NCBI GenBank assembly: GCA_020073185.1
Contig: JAIQFT010000004.1
Location: 1 to 64,000, forward strand
Length of the DNA stretch: 64,000 nt
Source of the DNA: Terriglobia bacterium
GTDB lineage: Bacteria; Acidobacteriota; Terriglobia; Terriglobales; Acidobacteriaceae
Direction: 5' to 3'
The translations under genes and the position numbers were made by a program. Of this stretch, positions 34,364-42,577 are shown in pieces. Within the stretch, counting starts at the first letter, position 1; each line of letters begins with the position of its first letter. Under the pieces are notes generated by a model, which saw only the letters and a list, made by a program, of their open reading frames with translations, did not search any database and was not told the DNA's origin.

Positions 34364-35491
34364 TTAGGTCTTCGCATTCGGGTACTGGAGCATTGCGTCC
34401 ATACCGGGCACGAACGGTTCGCTCCTGTTGTTAAGAACGTTGTTGAACTTGTTAAGGCAATCGCCCACCACGCCAAGCCCATTCGGGTACAGATACGCTG
34501 TGTCCCCGATGTTGATAGTGTCCGGCATGGCGTTGTACAGGACGATGTTCCCGCTGCCGTCCTGGGTGACGACGTACTCCACGACGCCCGCGTTGGTGCC
34601 AGTAACCCATACGAACTTGCCATTGTCCGACCAGTCGGCAGCCGGGGCCGGGGTGACGCGGAAGTGCTGGTTGTCCGGCGGTGATGCGTAGGAGACATCA
34701 CTAACCGTGACCAGAACCTTCTGCGACTCTACATTTACCGCACCAACAATTAGCTTGTCGCAGCCGGGGTAGGCATAGAACGTATCGCCCACCTGTACCG
34801 GAAAGCCCATGGGCAGGAATAGGACCAGGTTGCCGCTCGCATCCTGCGACTTCACTTCCATCGCTAGGCCGGAGTTGTTGCCGCTCGTCCAAACGATCTT
34901 GCCGTCGCGTGCCCAGTTCTCCGGCTTGGCGAGTGTGGTCGCGAACGTCCGGTTGTCTGTTAGCGACGTGACCGAGGCAGCCATTTTCATGGCTTCAATG
35001 TTCACCTTGCAGCGGGAGTCTCCCAGGGTGGCCCGACACGAAGGCGAATACATCTGCTGGATGTGGCCGTTCAGGAGGTCGCTCATGCCGCGCAACTCCG
35101 CTTTCGCAACCACGTCCTTACAGGACACCTGACCCAGCAATCCTTTGGCTTGCTTGATCTCGCCCTGGGTCAAATCGGTCCAATTGACCATCCGGATTTC
35201 TACTTCGGCATAGTCGTACTTGCCTTCGCGCAGATCGTTGTCGGTTATAGCCGCGCTGTCCAGCAGGATGTCTACTTCCAGGTTGGCGACGGATAGGTCC
35301 GAGTTCTGCTCCATAGCGGTCCTGGTGAAGCCGGTAGCCGCTAGGTAGGTGCAGCCGCCGTAGGTAACGTCTTCATCGTGATCGGTGAAGGCGAGGACCG
35401 TGCCGTCCTGGCGAGTGATCTTCCACAAGGTGGCCAGAGTAGTGACCTCCTGAGCCAAGTGGTTCGTCAAATCTGTACTAGCTGTTTTCAT
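34364..35491 (-). CDS. DUF2163 / BR0599-type phage tail protein
   Basis: 375 residues. N-terminal DUF2163 domain (LATLWKITRQDGTVLAFTDHDEDV, LEVDILLDSAAITDNDLREGKYDYAEV, the signature of the family) with a C-terminal BR0599-like part containing SPSCRATLGDSRCKVN. In gene transfer agents the homologue is the tail-hub protein just before the NlpC peptidase. The start overlaps the DUF2460 stop by one base, so expression is coupled. Confidence 0.85.
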   Translation of the reverse strand: MKTASTDLTNHLAQEVTTLATLWKITRQDGTVLAFTDHDEDVTYGGCTYLAATGFTRTAMEQNSDLSVANLEVDILLDSAAITDNDLREGKYDYAEVEIRMVNWTDLTQGEIKQAKGLLGQVSCKDVVAKAELRGMSDLLNGHIQQMYSPSCRATLGDSRCKVNIEAMKMAASVTSLTDNRTFATTLAKPENWARDGKIVWTSGNNSGLAMEVKSQDASGNLVLFLPMGFPVQVGDTFYAYPGCDKLIVGAVNVESQKVLVTVSDVSYASPPDNQHFRVTPAPAADWSDNGKFVWVTGTNAGVVEYVVTQDGSGNIVLYNAMPDTINIGDTAYLYPNGLGVVGDCLNKFNNVLNNRSEPFVPGMDAMLQYPNAKT

Positions 35492-36147
35492 TACTGGCGA
35501 ACCTCGATCAGTTGAATTGAAGGCCAGGTAATCAGCGGGTCCGCGATGGTTGACTCTTCGATGGTTGGTTTGAACTCATCGCTGGCAAACCGTACCGGGT
35601 AGTGAAACTGGAAATCCGCGGTGATGATGTGGCCCGTGACCGGGGCCGTAACAAAAGAGATCACCCCAGTAGCCGAGGTCACCGCGTAGTGGGTCGTCAG
35701 CGTCTTCAGTGTCCCGTTGTCGTAAACCTTGACGGTGTTCGTCAGGTAGTTGCCGTCAAAATCCTTCACGTCTGCCTGTATGGGCTTCTTGATGGTCCGG
35801 TTGTAGGTGCGTCCGCCGATGACGTAGGATTTGATTAGCTGGAAGTCTTTGTTGCTCCCGTTGCCCGTGCCGATGGCTTGCGCTGTCGCGGAATTGTCTA
35901 CCGTCCACCACAGCCGGAAGCCGTCCGCCTGGCCACCCGCAGCTAGGAAGAAAGCATGTAGCCGTTCCCAGTCGCCCGTACCGGGCCGGGCCTGAAAGTC
36001 TACCGTCCACTGGCCCCGACTCTGCGACCAGTTCTTGTTGCGCTGCTCATAGCCGCTGTATGCCTGGTTGACCGTCGTGTTAAACGAAGGCCCGCCCGAC
36101 ATACCAAACCGAACGTTGCGCGGAAACTCAATTTCCCAAAAGGACAT
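35491..36147 (-). CDS. DUF2460 phage tail protein (distal tail type)
   Basis: 218 residues starting MSFWEIEFPRNVRFGMSGGPSFNTTV, with the DUF2460 pattern (FPR.+..G..GGP.F.T.V) and GDWERLHAFFLAAGGQADGFRLWWTVD. In GTAs this protein corresponds to the distal tail (Dit-like) protein linking tail tube and hub. Normal length. It follows the tape measure gene. Confidence 0.85.
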   Translation of the reverse strand: MSFWEIEFPRNVRFGMSGGPSFNTTVNQAYSGYEQRNKNWSQSRGQWTVDFQARPGTGDWERLHAFFLAAGGQADGFRLWWTVDNSATAQAIGTGNGSNKDFQLIKSYVIGGRTYNRTIKKPIQADVKDFDGNYLTNTVKVYDNGTLKTLTTHYAVTSATGVISFVTAPVTGHIITADFQFHYPVRFASDEFKPTIEESTIADPLITWPSIQLIEVRQ

Positions 36148-36160
36148 AGGATTGCCTGCC

Positions 36161-38446
36161 TTATCCGTTGCGCCGGTACGCAGCCATCATGTGCCGCTGC
36201 GCGTCCGCCATGATTTGCGTCTCCGACTTCCGGAAACTATCTGCGTCCGAAACACCATTGACCTGGAAGATCAGCGTCGGAGAGAACGTCTTGTTATTAC
36301 TGTCTATTGGTGCAAGAGCACGATTTGGGAAGACCGTGCCGCCACTGGCTCCCATCTTGAGGACTTCCGGCCCCTCTTCACCGACCATGTAAGTGCTGCC
36401 AGGCAGAGCCGAACCGCCGTCTGCTAGACCGCCCCAGTCACCCAAGCCGCTGCCTACGCTTCCCGTTGCGCCCGATCCCGCAGCAGCCGATCCCGTACCT
36501 CCGCCCATGCCGAAGAGACCACCCAGGAAGCTAAGGAAGCCTCCGCCGCCGCTACCCTCGCCACCCGTCAGGCCATTGAACAGCTGCTGAAAGAGCCGCT
36601 TCTCTATCAACTTCAGCATGTCGGTCTCGATAGATTGAAAGAAGGACGTCCAGTTGGCCTTGCCGGTCACCAGCATCTGGTTTAGCTGGTCACTAAACTG
36701 GCCCGTGATCTTTTCGTATGACTGCTGTAGCTTTTTGGAGTTGTCGTCTATCGTCTTTTGGTTGTCGCCTTCGAGTTTGGCCTTGGCCTTCAGGTACTCG
36801 CTGTCCAGGTTCTTGCGAGCCTTCACGAGTGCCTCATCCATGGTTAGAATTTGCCCGTTCTTGTTGGCCTCAATGACTAGCTCGGCAGCTGCGTTCTGTA
36901 CCTTGGTGTTCAGCCGGTCGAGCTCCGCGTCGTACTCCTTCTTGTGTAGGTCTAGGAGCATGTCTAGCTCCTGCTTAGAGTCGATCTTGTGTAGGTCATA
37001 CAAGACCTTGACGTGCGCTTCCGCGTTCTTGATGTCTTCCTGGGCCAGCGCGAGCTTGTCCTGGGCGATCTTCTCGCTTTCACGGATGGCTTGCTGCTGT
37101 GCCTGTAGCCGGGCCGCCATCTCCTGCTTGATAACCTCAAGCCGTTTGTTGGCCCCTTCTATGTCGGCCTTGACCAGCGCATCCTGGTGCTTGATGCCGA
37201 GCAGTTCTATCTGTGTGTTCGCGTTCGCCCGTATCTTCTTGTCCTCTTCGGTGTTCAGGGTGTGGTTGGCAATGATCTGGTTCCAGTAGTCAACGTCCTC
37301 TCTGTACTTTGCGTCCGCCGCGTCCTTGGCGGTCTTTACCTGCTCCGCGACATCGGCTAATGTGAGGTTGCGCACCTCATCCTGCCCGGTACGGATGGTT
37401 GCTTGTTGGAGCTTCTGCTGATCCTGTATCAGCGTGATCTTGGCGTCACCGATCTCCCTGCTAGCCTTGAGCGCAGCGTCCTTGTCGTTCTCGCCCCGCT
37501 GCGCCTCTCCGGTCTTTACGATGGTTTTCTTGTCTTTCGCGAGTTCGTTGCTCTTAGTCTCTAGCTGTACCTGTAGTTGAAGCAGTTCAACGAACTTCTG
37601 CTGCGCTTCCACTGCCTCCTTAGTGTAGGTGGTTGCGTACTGAGCAGCAGCCCCGGCCACATCACCAGAAAGAGCTTGTGCGGCGATGTCTTGCTTGCTC
37701 ATGGGGTTTTGAGCCATGCGACCGTAACCCTGCGTGGCGGAGATCAGGGTCTTGTGGAGCAGGGCGGAGGCTTCGTCGCCCTTGCCCAGCATGAGGAGCT
37801 TGTTGTACTCATCGCGGAACTTCTCCAACTGCTTGGCAACGTCAGGAGCGGAACCGGCTGCGAAGACCTGTAGCCACGCGGTCTGCATCTTCAGCAGGTT
37901 GGTCAGGACGCCCTGGGAGAGCTTGTCGAACTCCGTGCGCAAGTGGTCCAGGGTCTGGTTGTCGATCTGCTGGAGAGCCTTCATCATGGCTCCCAGGTGG
38001 TTGCCGGTTAGTTCGTCAATCTTCTTCTGCGCGTCCAGGATCTCTTCACCGACTGAGCGCAGGGCCGCTTGGCCTTCGGTGTCTATCTTCTTCCAGGCGT
38101 CTGCTAGTTCCTGGGCCTTCTTTTGCCATTCCGTGATCTTCTCTATGCCCTTGACGATGACCTCGATCAGAGCGAGGACCGCGATGCTGGAGAACGCTGC
38201 CGACATGACCTTGGCGACGCCGGGTAGCTGTACGACGAAAGCCTGCAAGTGCCGCGGCATACGAACGCCAACCTCTTCACCGAGCAGCATGAGGGAGCCG
38301 CGAGCCTCTTGGGTCTCGCTGCGCATGGCCTGGGACATAGCACGGGTCTCGCGGGTAGCTACATCGGTGCCCTCGCGCATACCTTCCTTGAACTTGGCGA
38401 GGCCAGCTACTAGATCAATTTGGATTGCGCCAACGGTTGTGGCCAT
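36161..38446 (-). CDS. Tail tape measure protein
   Basis: 761 residues with a long, mostly coiled-coil helical body (DAAFKASREIGDAK-type heptads, IRESEKIAQDKLALAQEDIKNAEAH) and a hydrophobic segment near residues 75-100 (VMSAAFSSIAVLALIEVIV). The C-terminus is Gly/Ser-rich (GGEGSGGGGFLSFLGGLFGMGGG) and ends in a beta domain. Tape measure length sets tail length at about 0.15 nm per residue, which would give a tail of about 110 nm. It lies downstream of the chaperone genes as usual. Confidence 0.85.
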   Translation of the reverse strand: MATTVGAIQIDLVAGLAKFKEGMREGTDVATRETRAMSQAMRSETQEARGSLMLLGEEVGVRMPRHLQAFVVQLPGVAKVMSAAFSSIAVLALIEVIVKGIEKITEWQKKAQELADAWKKIDTEGQAALRSVGEEILDAQKKIDELTGNHLGAMMKALQQIDNQTLDHLRTEFDKLSQGVLTNLLKMQTAWLQVFAAGSAPDVAKQLEKFRDEYNKLLMLGKGDEASALLHKTLISATQGYGRMAQNPMSKQDIAAQALSGDVAGAAAQYATTYTKEAVEAQQKFVELLQLQVQLETKSNELAKDKKTIVKTGEAQRGENDKDAALKASREIGDAKITLIQDQQKLQQATIRTGQDEVRNLTLADVAEQVKTAKDAADAKYREDVDYWNQIIANHTLNTEEDKKIRANANTQIELLGIKHQDALVKADIEGANKRLEVIKQEMAARLQAQQQAIRESEKIAQDKLALAQEDIKNAEAHVKVLYDLHKIDSKQELDMLLDLHKKEYDAELDRLNTKVQNAAAELVIEANKNGQILTMDEALVKARKNLDSEYLKAKAKLEGDNQKTIDDNSKKLQQSYEKITGQFSDQLNQMLVTGKANWTSFFQSIETDMLKLIEKRLFQQLFNGLTGGEGSGGGGFLSFLGGLFGMGGGTGSAAAGSGATGSVGSGLGDWGGLADGGSALPGSTYMVGEEGPEVLKMGASGGTVFPNRALAPIDSNNKTFSPTLIFQVNGVSDADSFRKSETQIMADAQRHMMAAYRRNG

Positions 38447-38448
38447 AC

Positions 38449-38946
38449 TTACTCTCCCTGTGGCAGCTTACTTAGGCTGCGAACTGCCGAAATCAACTTG
38501 TCCATCCTGCGGGCTATGCCTTGCCCGAAAGCCTCCACCGCTGCTGTTTTGGCTGCCTGAAACGCGGGCCGCATGAACGGGTGGGCATCCATAAGACGGG
38601 TGCCGTACTCCACGAACTTCGCGTAGACGCCGGGGCTATGCGTGCGGGTCTTCTTGCTGTACCGGCCCTTGTCGTACTCCGGCCCGATGTGGGCAATGCC
38701 GTAGTTCTTGTCGGAGTAGACGCGAGCCGCGACTATGATGCTGTCGCGTAACTCGCCCGGCTCGCCTTCCAAGTGGGACTGCTGGGCTGCTACCGGGGCC
38801 GCTGCGCGAACCGCGTCCGCGACCACCTCACCGCCGTCCACAAGAGACTCGCGCAGGATGAGGTTGCTTAACTGAATCGGTATGATGTCTAGCGTTTCCG
38901 CCAGTTCTGGCAGCCCGGTGACCACTACATCGATGTCTTCAGCCAT
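38449..38946 (-). CDS. HK97 gp10-like head-tail joining protein
   Basis: 165 residues with the HK97-gp10 pattern (LREALVDGGEVVADAVRAAAPV-like first helix, then GYSKKTRTHSPGVYAKFVEYGTRLMDAHPFMRPAF). In most siphoviruses this gene precedes the tail-terminator gene in the head-tail connector block; here it sits after the chaperone genes, directly before the tape measure. Its start overlaps the small gene at 38939 by 8 bp. Confidence 0.78.
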   Translation of the reverse strand: MAEDIDVVVTGLPELAETLDIIPIQLSNLILRESLVDGGEVVADAVRAAAPVAAQQSHLEGEPGELRDSIIVAARVYSDKNYGIAHIGPEYDKGRYSKKTRTHSPGVYAKFVEYGTRLMDAHPFMRPAFQAAKTAAVEAFGQGIARRMDKLISAVRSLSKLPQGE

Positions 38947-39139
38947 CCAAGTCCTCGTTGTGCAGCGCGAACCACAAATCCACTAGGAACTTCTTCTGTT
39001 CCTCTGCCGACATACGCGGGCCGCATTGGAAGAACTCGCGTAATTCCTCGCGCAAGGCCAGCCGGTGTCTCTCTAGCAGCCGTTCGGCTTCGTGTATCGC
39101 AGCCGCGATTTCAAGCACTTTTGAGCTTTGACTTGCCAC
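38939..39139 (-). CDS. Small phage protein of unknown function
   Basis: 66 residues, largely one long charged helix (LEIAAAIHEAERLLERHRLALREELREFF). It starts inside the chaperone extension gene and overlaps the start of the gp10-like gene, so it is translated in the tail operon. It might be a second part of the chaperone region or a small assembly factor; no family recognised. Confidence 0.5.
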   Translation of the reverse strand: MASQSSKVLEIAAAIHEAERLLERHRLALREELREFFQCGPRMSAEEQKKFLVDLWFALHNEDLDG

Positions 39140-39440
39140 GTTTGCCCTTCTTCCTCTTCTTCGGGTCGTACCCGAACATGTTGTTCAGGAAGTCCCTCTG
39201 TTTATCGGGCGATAGTGTCTTCACATCCGTGTGGGCGACGTTCCCAGCCTCATCGAACTGTGGCACCCGCTTGCGCGATCCCTTGGGGACCAGGTACGGC
39301 GGGATGAAATCCAGTTCGCTGAAGCCTTCGGGACACGTCTTAGAGTCACGATTGACGTTGGCCAGAATCATGGCTATCTTCGCGGATGGGTGGTACTTCT
39401 GGAACTCGTGATGCTCCAGCCGCTTAATCAGCAAATCCAA
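39111..39440 (-). CDS. Tail assembly chaperone extension (gpT-like), probably expressed by -1 frameshift
   Basis: The 109-residue part has no ATG or GTG; the apparent start at 39440 is a TTG. The frame is open upstream to a stop at 39582-39584 and so overlaps the end of the chaperone gene at 39530 by about 50 bp, in the -1 frame. The segment upstream of 39440 reads LLDFYWSVARFDLRLSDEDF and LAQTPRTLDLLIKRLE, typical of the T part of lambda G/GT-like chaperones. The product is therefore most likely a GT fusion. A candidate slip site CCCCAAG is at 39575-39569 but is not canonical. Confidence 0.65.
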   Translation of the reverse strand: MDLLIKRLEHHEFQKYHPSAKIAMILANVNRDSKTCPEGFSELDFIPPYLVPKGSRKRVPQFDEAGNVAHTDVKTLSPDKQRDFLNNMFGYDPKKRKKGKRGKSKLKSA

Positions 39441-39529
39441 AGTCCTAGGTGTCTGCGCGAGGAAATCCTCGTCGCTGAGCCGTAGGTCAAATCTCGCTAC
39501 CGACCAGTAGAAGTCGAGAAGGTCTACCG

Positions 39530-39919
39530 TTATGCCTGAACCGACGCTGGCTCCGCTGTCGGTTCCGTCTTGGGGTCCGCTTTAGGCCGGGCCGCTTGCC
39601 ATGCCTCCAGAATCTTCCCTAGGACATCACCCCAAGTTGCGCCGAACGTCATCCCCTTGACCTCATCTAGCGTTATCGCTGGCTGGTATAGCTTCAGCCC
39701 GGCCCACACGATGGCCACAAATAGCTCGGGGTCTTCCTCAATGCCGTCCCACAGCTTGGCGTTTAACATGCTCTTGCCGGTGGCTGCCTTGACGTTGCAG
39801 ATGGCCGCGAAGTCATAGGCCAGGAGATATGGTTTGTAGACCAGGTTGCCTTGGTCGTCTTTGTCCGCTGGGAGGCTGACCTCAACCGGCGGAGCGAGTA
39901 CCTTTCTGAGTGTGTTTTG
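39530..39919 (-). CDS. Tail assembly chaperone (gpG-like)
   Basis: 129 residues between the tail tube gene and the tape measure. The domain (PVEVSLPADKDDQGNLVYKPYLLAYDFAAICNVKAATGKSMLNAKLW, then FVAIVWAGLKLYQPAITLDEV) matches GTA/siphovirus tail assembly chaperones (gp13-like), which coat the tape measure during assembly. The start at 39919 begins the domain; the frame is open to 39994. Its 3' end overlaps a second open frame, see 39111-39440. Confidence 0.75.
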   Translation of the reverse strand, partial: QNTLRKVLAPPVEVSLPADKDDQGNLVYKPYLLAYDFAAICNVKAATGKSMLNAKLWDGIEEDPELFVAIVWAGLKLYQPAITLDEVKGMTFGATWGDVLGKILEAWQAARPKADPKTEPTAEPASVQA

Positions 39920-40049
39920 CATATAAGATGTCCTCGGAACTTGATACTGCGGGCGGGCGGTATTGCGAGGCACTACGGGCGGACAGGCTGTCACCGTTGA
40001 TAGGTGCTCAAGGAGCCTGTCCGCCGCCTAGGAGAGAAATGACCCCCGA

Positions 40050-40529
40050 TTACGGGGTGTCTACGAACGTGTACTTGCCGCTGATCTTCAGCTTGAAGGT
40101 CACGCTGATGCCCTTGTCCGGGGTCAGCGTCGCGTCACCGTATGCGTTCACGATCGCTTTAAACGACCAGTAGCCGGGGCTGCTGATCTCACTCGCAGCC
40201 GGAGGAACAACAATCTTCCAGTTGCGCCGTTCGCCGGAGTTGAAGAGACCCTCAACCTGACTCGCGACCGCATCGTCAACTACGAAGTTGACCGTGCAGC
40301 TTACTTCGCCAGCGTCACGGAGGCCGGAGATGAACTCGCGGAAGCCGTCGGGCGACTGCATGTTGGTAACGTCAACGGTGTCGGCCTTCGCGCCGGATTT
40401 GCCCAGCGACGTGATTTCACCGACTTGCTTGAAGGTTTCGGGAGATATGGGCGATAGGACCGCGTCATCCTGGCCAAGTTCTAGCGATAGGCCGAGACCT
40501 AGACGGGCTGCTGATTCTGTGTAACTCAT
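40050..40529 (-). CDS. Major tail tube protein
   Basis: 159 residues with the pattern of HK97/GTA-type tail tube proteins (LGQDDAVLSPISPETFKQVGEITSLG, ADTVDVTNMQSPDGFREFISGLRDAGEVSCTVNFV) and the position expected, before the chaperone genes. It forms the stacked rings of the tail tube. An element shared with the capsid gene leader lies at 40567-40582, 38 bp upstream of the start, and suggests its own promoter. Confidence 0.85.
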   Translation of the reverse strand: MSYTESAARLGLGLSLELGQDDAVLSPISPETFKQVGEITSLGKSGAKADTVDVTNMQSPDGFREFISGLRDAGEVSCTVNFVVDDAVASQVEGLFNSGERRNWKIVVPPAASEISSPGYWSFKAIVNAYGDATLTPDKGISVTFKLKISGKYTFVDTP

Positions 40530-40566
40530 GTTGTGTTTCCCTCGTAGGAGAAATGTGTTCCTGTAG

Positions 40567-40582
40567 AGGGGTAGAAAGTCGG
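40567..40582 (-). promoter_or_regulatory. Element shared by the tail tube and capsid gene leaders (copy 1)
   Basis: On the minus strand CCGACTTTCTACCCCT, 38 nt upstream of the tail tube start. The same word with one change occurs 123 nt upstream of the capsid gene (48864-48879). A late promoter or activator site is possible. Confidence 0.45.
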
Positions 40583-40672
40583 CATACCGGGGGACGGTAG
40601 CGGGTGGGGTACTTGAGTAACTAGCTTTTTTCGTCCGGCTAGGTTATGAGGTACGACTAAGAGGCAATACCG

Positions 40673-41332
40673 ATGAAACGCATCCTGCTAGTGCTCGCGA
40701 TGTTGCTCCTGACCTCGTTGTATGGCTGGACTGACGAGCGTTCTGCTGCAATCGAACACGTAAAGATTCTTGTGGCAGAACTCAAGGATCAAATGCGTGA
40801 CCCCGATAGCTTCGTCACGGAACGTGTACAGGCTCGCAAGAACAACAAGGAGCGTGGGGGGCTTTGTATTTGGTACCGGGCGAAGAACGGCATGGGAGGC
40901 TATAACCGGGCCGTGGCGTTCGTTTGGGAAGACAAGAAGGGGAACATGAAGTTCGTGTCGTCCACAAATCCGAACACATCATTCTGGGATTCTGCTCCCT
41001 TCGGGGAGTATATGGACAACCATATAGTGGGAGAGTGGTGTGGTGCCAAGTTCAAGGGGGACGTGCTCGACCTAACTAAAGACGTTCTCAGTCCTGTATA
41101 CCCGGCTCCCGACGCATCGACCCCATTGACCCCTGTGCTCAGTGCGACGCCGATTCCCAACCCGCTGCCCAAGGCAGCTACATCATCGCCCGCTTCCACG
41201 TTGGCTCCGGCCCCGGTTGTTATACCGGCCCCGGCTCAAGAGGAGACTTTGGGTGAAGTTGCAAAGCGCAACAAGCAGCACAAGGCTTGTCTGGAGTTAG
41301 CGAAAGACAATCCCAGCGTAATGTGCAAGTGA
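40673..41332 (+). CDS. Secreted cargo (moron) protein
   Basis: 219 residues, on the strand opposite to all surrounding late genes. Signal peptide (ILLVLAMLLLTSLYGW), a globular part of about 110 residues with two cysteines (GGLCIWYRAK, GEWCGAKFKG) that could pair after export, and a Pro/Ala/Thr-rich tail (APAPVVIPAPAQ) ending in a small Cys-containing helix. AAGAGG precedes the ATG by 10 nt. No family recognised. Orientation and signal peptide suggest lysogenic expression and a role at the host envelope. Confidence 0.7.
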   Translation: MKRILLVLAMLLLTSLYGWTDERSAAIEHVKILVAELKDQMRDPDSFVTERVQARKNNKERGGLCIWYRAKNGMGGYNRAVAFVWEDKKGNMKFVSSTNPNTSFWDSAPFGEYMDNHIVGEWCGAKFKGDVLDLTKDVLSPVYPAPDASTPLTPVLSATPIPNPLPKAATSSPASTLAPAPVVIPAPAQEETLGEVAKRNKQHKACLELAKDNPSVMCK

Positions 41333-41356
41333 GGAGGCTCACCCGAAGGAGGCGAA

Positions 41357-41773
41357 ATGATGAAACGACTGAGCACGATTATGCTATTTAGCATCACGCT
41401 GATGACTTGTTCTTGCGCAACTCCGCAGACCCGGGAGCAAGCCGTCGCAGCACCTGTAAGACTAACAGCGGTGCAGCAGGAACAGGTCGCGACGTTCGTG
41501 ACGTGGGCTCGCACTCTCGACATCGAGCGCCGGGCTTTGATGGACTCGCCGTACAAGAATGACGTGAAGATTCAGAGCTTGGCTGTGACGTCGGACAATT
41601 ACGTGTGTGCTACCGTCTGGTTTCGTGGTTACAGTCAGTATCACCCAGAGAAGGAATACACGCACCGATACGTGTTGCCTCCAGACATGGCAAGGCCGCT
41701 TTTGCAACAAGACGACCATGGCTGGGAAGTATTCGGATGCAATACTGCCACGCAGGTAAAGGAAATGAAGTGA
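41357..41773 (+). CDS. Lipoprotein cargo (moron) protein
   Basis: 138 residues starting MMKRLSTIMLFSITLMTCSC, a type II signal peptide with a lipobox-like L-M-T-C/T-C-S-C region (about residues 15-20). The mature part has one long helix (QQEQVATFVTWARTLDIERRALM) and a beta-rich end with two cysteines. AAGGAGG precedes the ATG by 7 nt; it lies 24 bp after the first cargo gene. Small prophage lipoproteins are often superinfection-exclusion factors, but that is inference here. Confidence 0.7.
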   Translation: MMKRLSTIMLFSITLMTCSCATPQTREQAVAAPVRLTAVQQEQVATFVTWARTLDIERRALMDSPYKNDVKIQSLAVTSDNYVCATVWFRGYSQYHPEKEYTHRYVLPPDMARPLLQQDDHGWEVFGCNTATQVKEMK

Positions 41774-41801
41774 TGGAACGGGAGAAGCTGATCGAGAAGG
41801 G

Positions 41802-42215
41802 TTAGACCGGAGGCGACAGGAACTCGCCCGGTGTGTACCAGACGTTGAAATCTACGGCTAGGCCCGCCAACTGTAGCTCTTCGTCTAAGAGGTCAACATC
41901 CCCGGCTGGCAAGCAACTGGCAACAAAAGTACCCTCGCTCAGCGTGCCCTTGTAGCTGTCAAGGAGATTGTGAACAGCCTGAGCCAAGTTATCCACTTCT
42001 TCAGGTGTATTGCCCCAACAGTCGATCTGCACGCGACGCATCTGTGTGGCGTTCGTGCCCTCCAGCGCATTAATGAACTCGCTGGCTACAAACTTGATGA
42101 CCACGGTAGGGTAATCGCTCCCCTGGGGGATACGGCCCACGCGCACGCGGTTGCCCACGAGAGCCTGTATGCCCGTGTCTGCCTTCAACAGTGCCTTGAG
42201 TCCCTTCTTCAGCAT
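41802..42215 (-). CDS. Tail terminator / completion protein (DUF3168)
   Basis: 137 residues with the DUF3168 pattern (LLKADTGIQALVGNRVRVGRIPQGSDYPTVVIKFV, RVQIDCWGNTPEEVDNLAQAVHNLLD). DUF3168 proteins cap the tail tube. The ATG at 42215 overlaps the preceding stop as TAATG, which selects this start rather than the in-frame ATG at 42254. It converges with the cargo genes. Confidence 0.82.
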   Translation of the reverse strand: MLKKGLKALLKADTGIQALVGNRVRVGRIPQGSDYPTVVIKFVASEFINALEGTNATQMRRVQIDCWGNTPEEVDNLAQAVHNLLDSYKGTLSEGTFVASCLPAGDVDLLDEELQLAGLAVDFNVWYTPGEFLSPPV

Positions 42216-42568
42216 TACTTGGCCTCGATTTCGTAGCAGAGCAGGTTCATCCAAACGCCATGCGTGGGCTTGTTGGGGTCCGTCACGGACTGGATGTAGA
42301 ACGTCTTGCCTTCGGAGATCACCCGCATCTTTGATTGAATCGCTGCGTTGTAGCGCACGGTGACCACGTGCGTAGCCTTGTCCGCGATCATCTGCGCCCG
42401 GATAATGTCGAAGCCAGCCAGGTCGCTGACGTTAGCCGCGACGTTGGCGAGGACCGTCGTGGGCGAGCCGGAGTCATACCCATCGTCGGCATCTACGTTC
42501 GGCATAATGATGTCTACCCGGTGGCGGAGATCACCTGCCTTTGGTCCTTCATTTGCGCGAGAGAGCAT
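42215..42568 (-). CDS. Head closure (stopper) protein
   Basis: 117 residues with the SPP1 gp16/HK97 gp7-like head-closure pattern (GDLRHRVDIIMPNVDADDGYDSGSPTTVLANVAANV, then KMRVISEGKTFYIQSVTDP). It plugs the portal side of the connector. Position between the adaptor and DUF3168 genes is the canonical one. Confidence 0.8.
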   Translation of the reverse strand: MLSRANEGPKAGDLRHRVDIIMPNVDADDGYDSGSPTTVLANVAANVSDLAGFDIIRAQMIADKATHVVTVRYNAAIQSKMRVISEGKTFYIQSVTDPNKPTHGVWMNLLCYEIEAK

Positions 42569-42577
42569 CCGTTCTCC

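Noticed and set aside
36654-37289. Ser/Leu-rich plus-strand frame that looks like a membrane protein
   Set aside because: Antisense to the coiled-coil tape measure; its composition is the complement of Lys/Gln/Glu codons.
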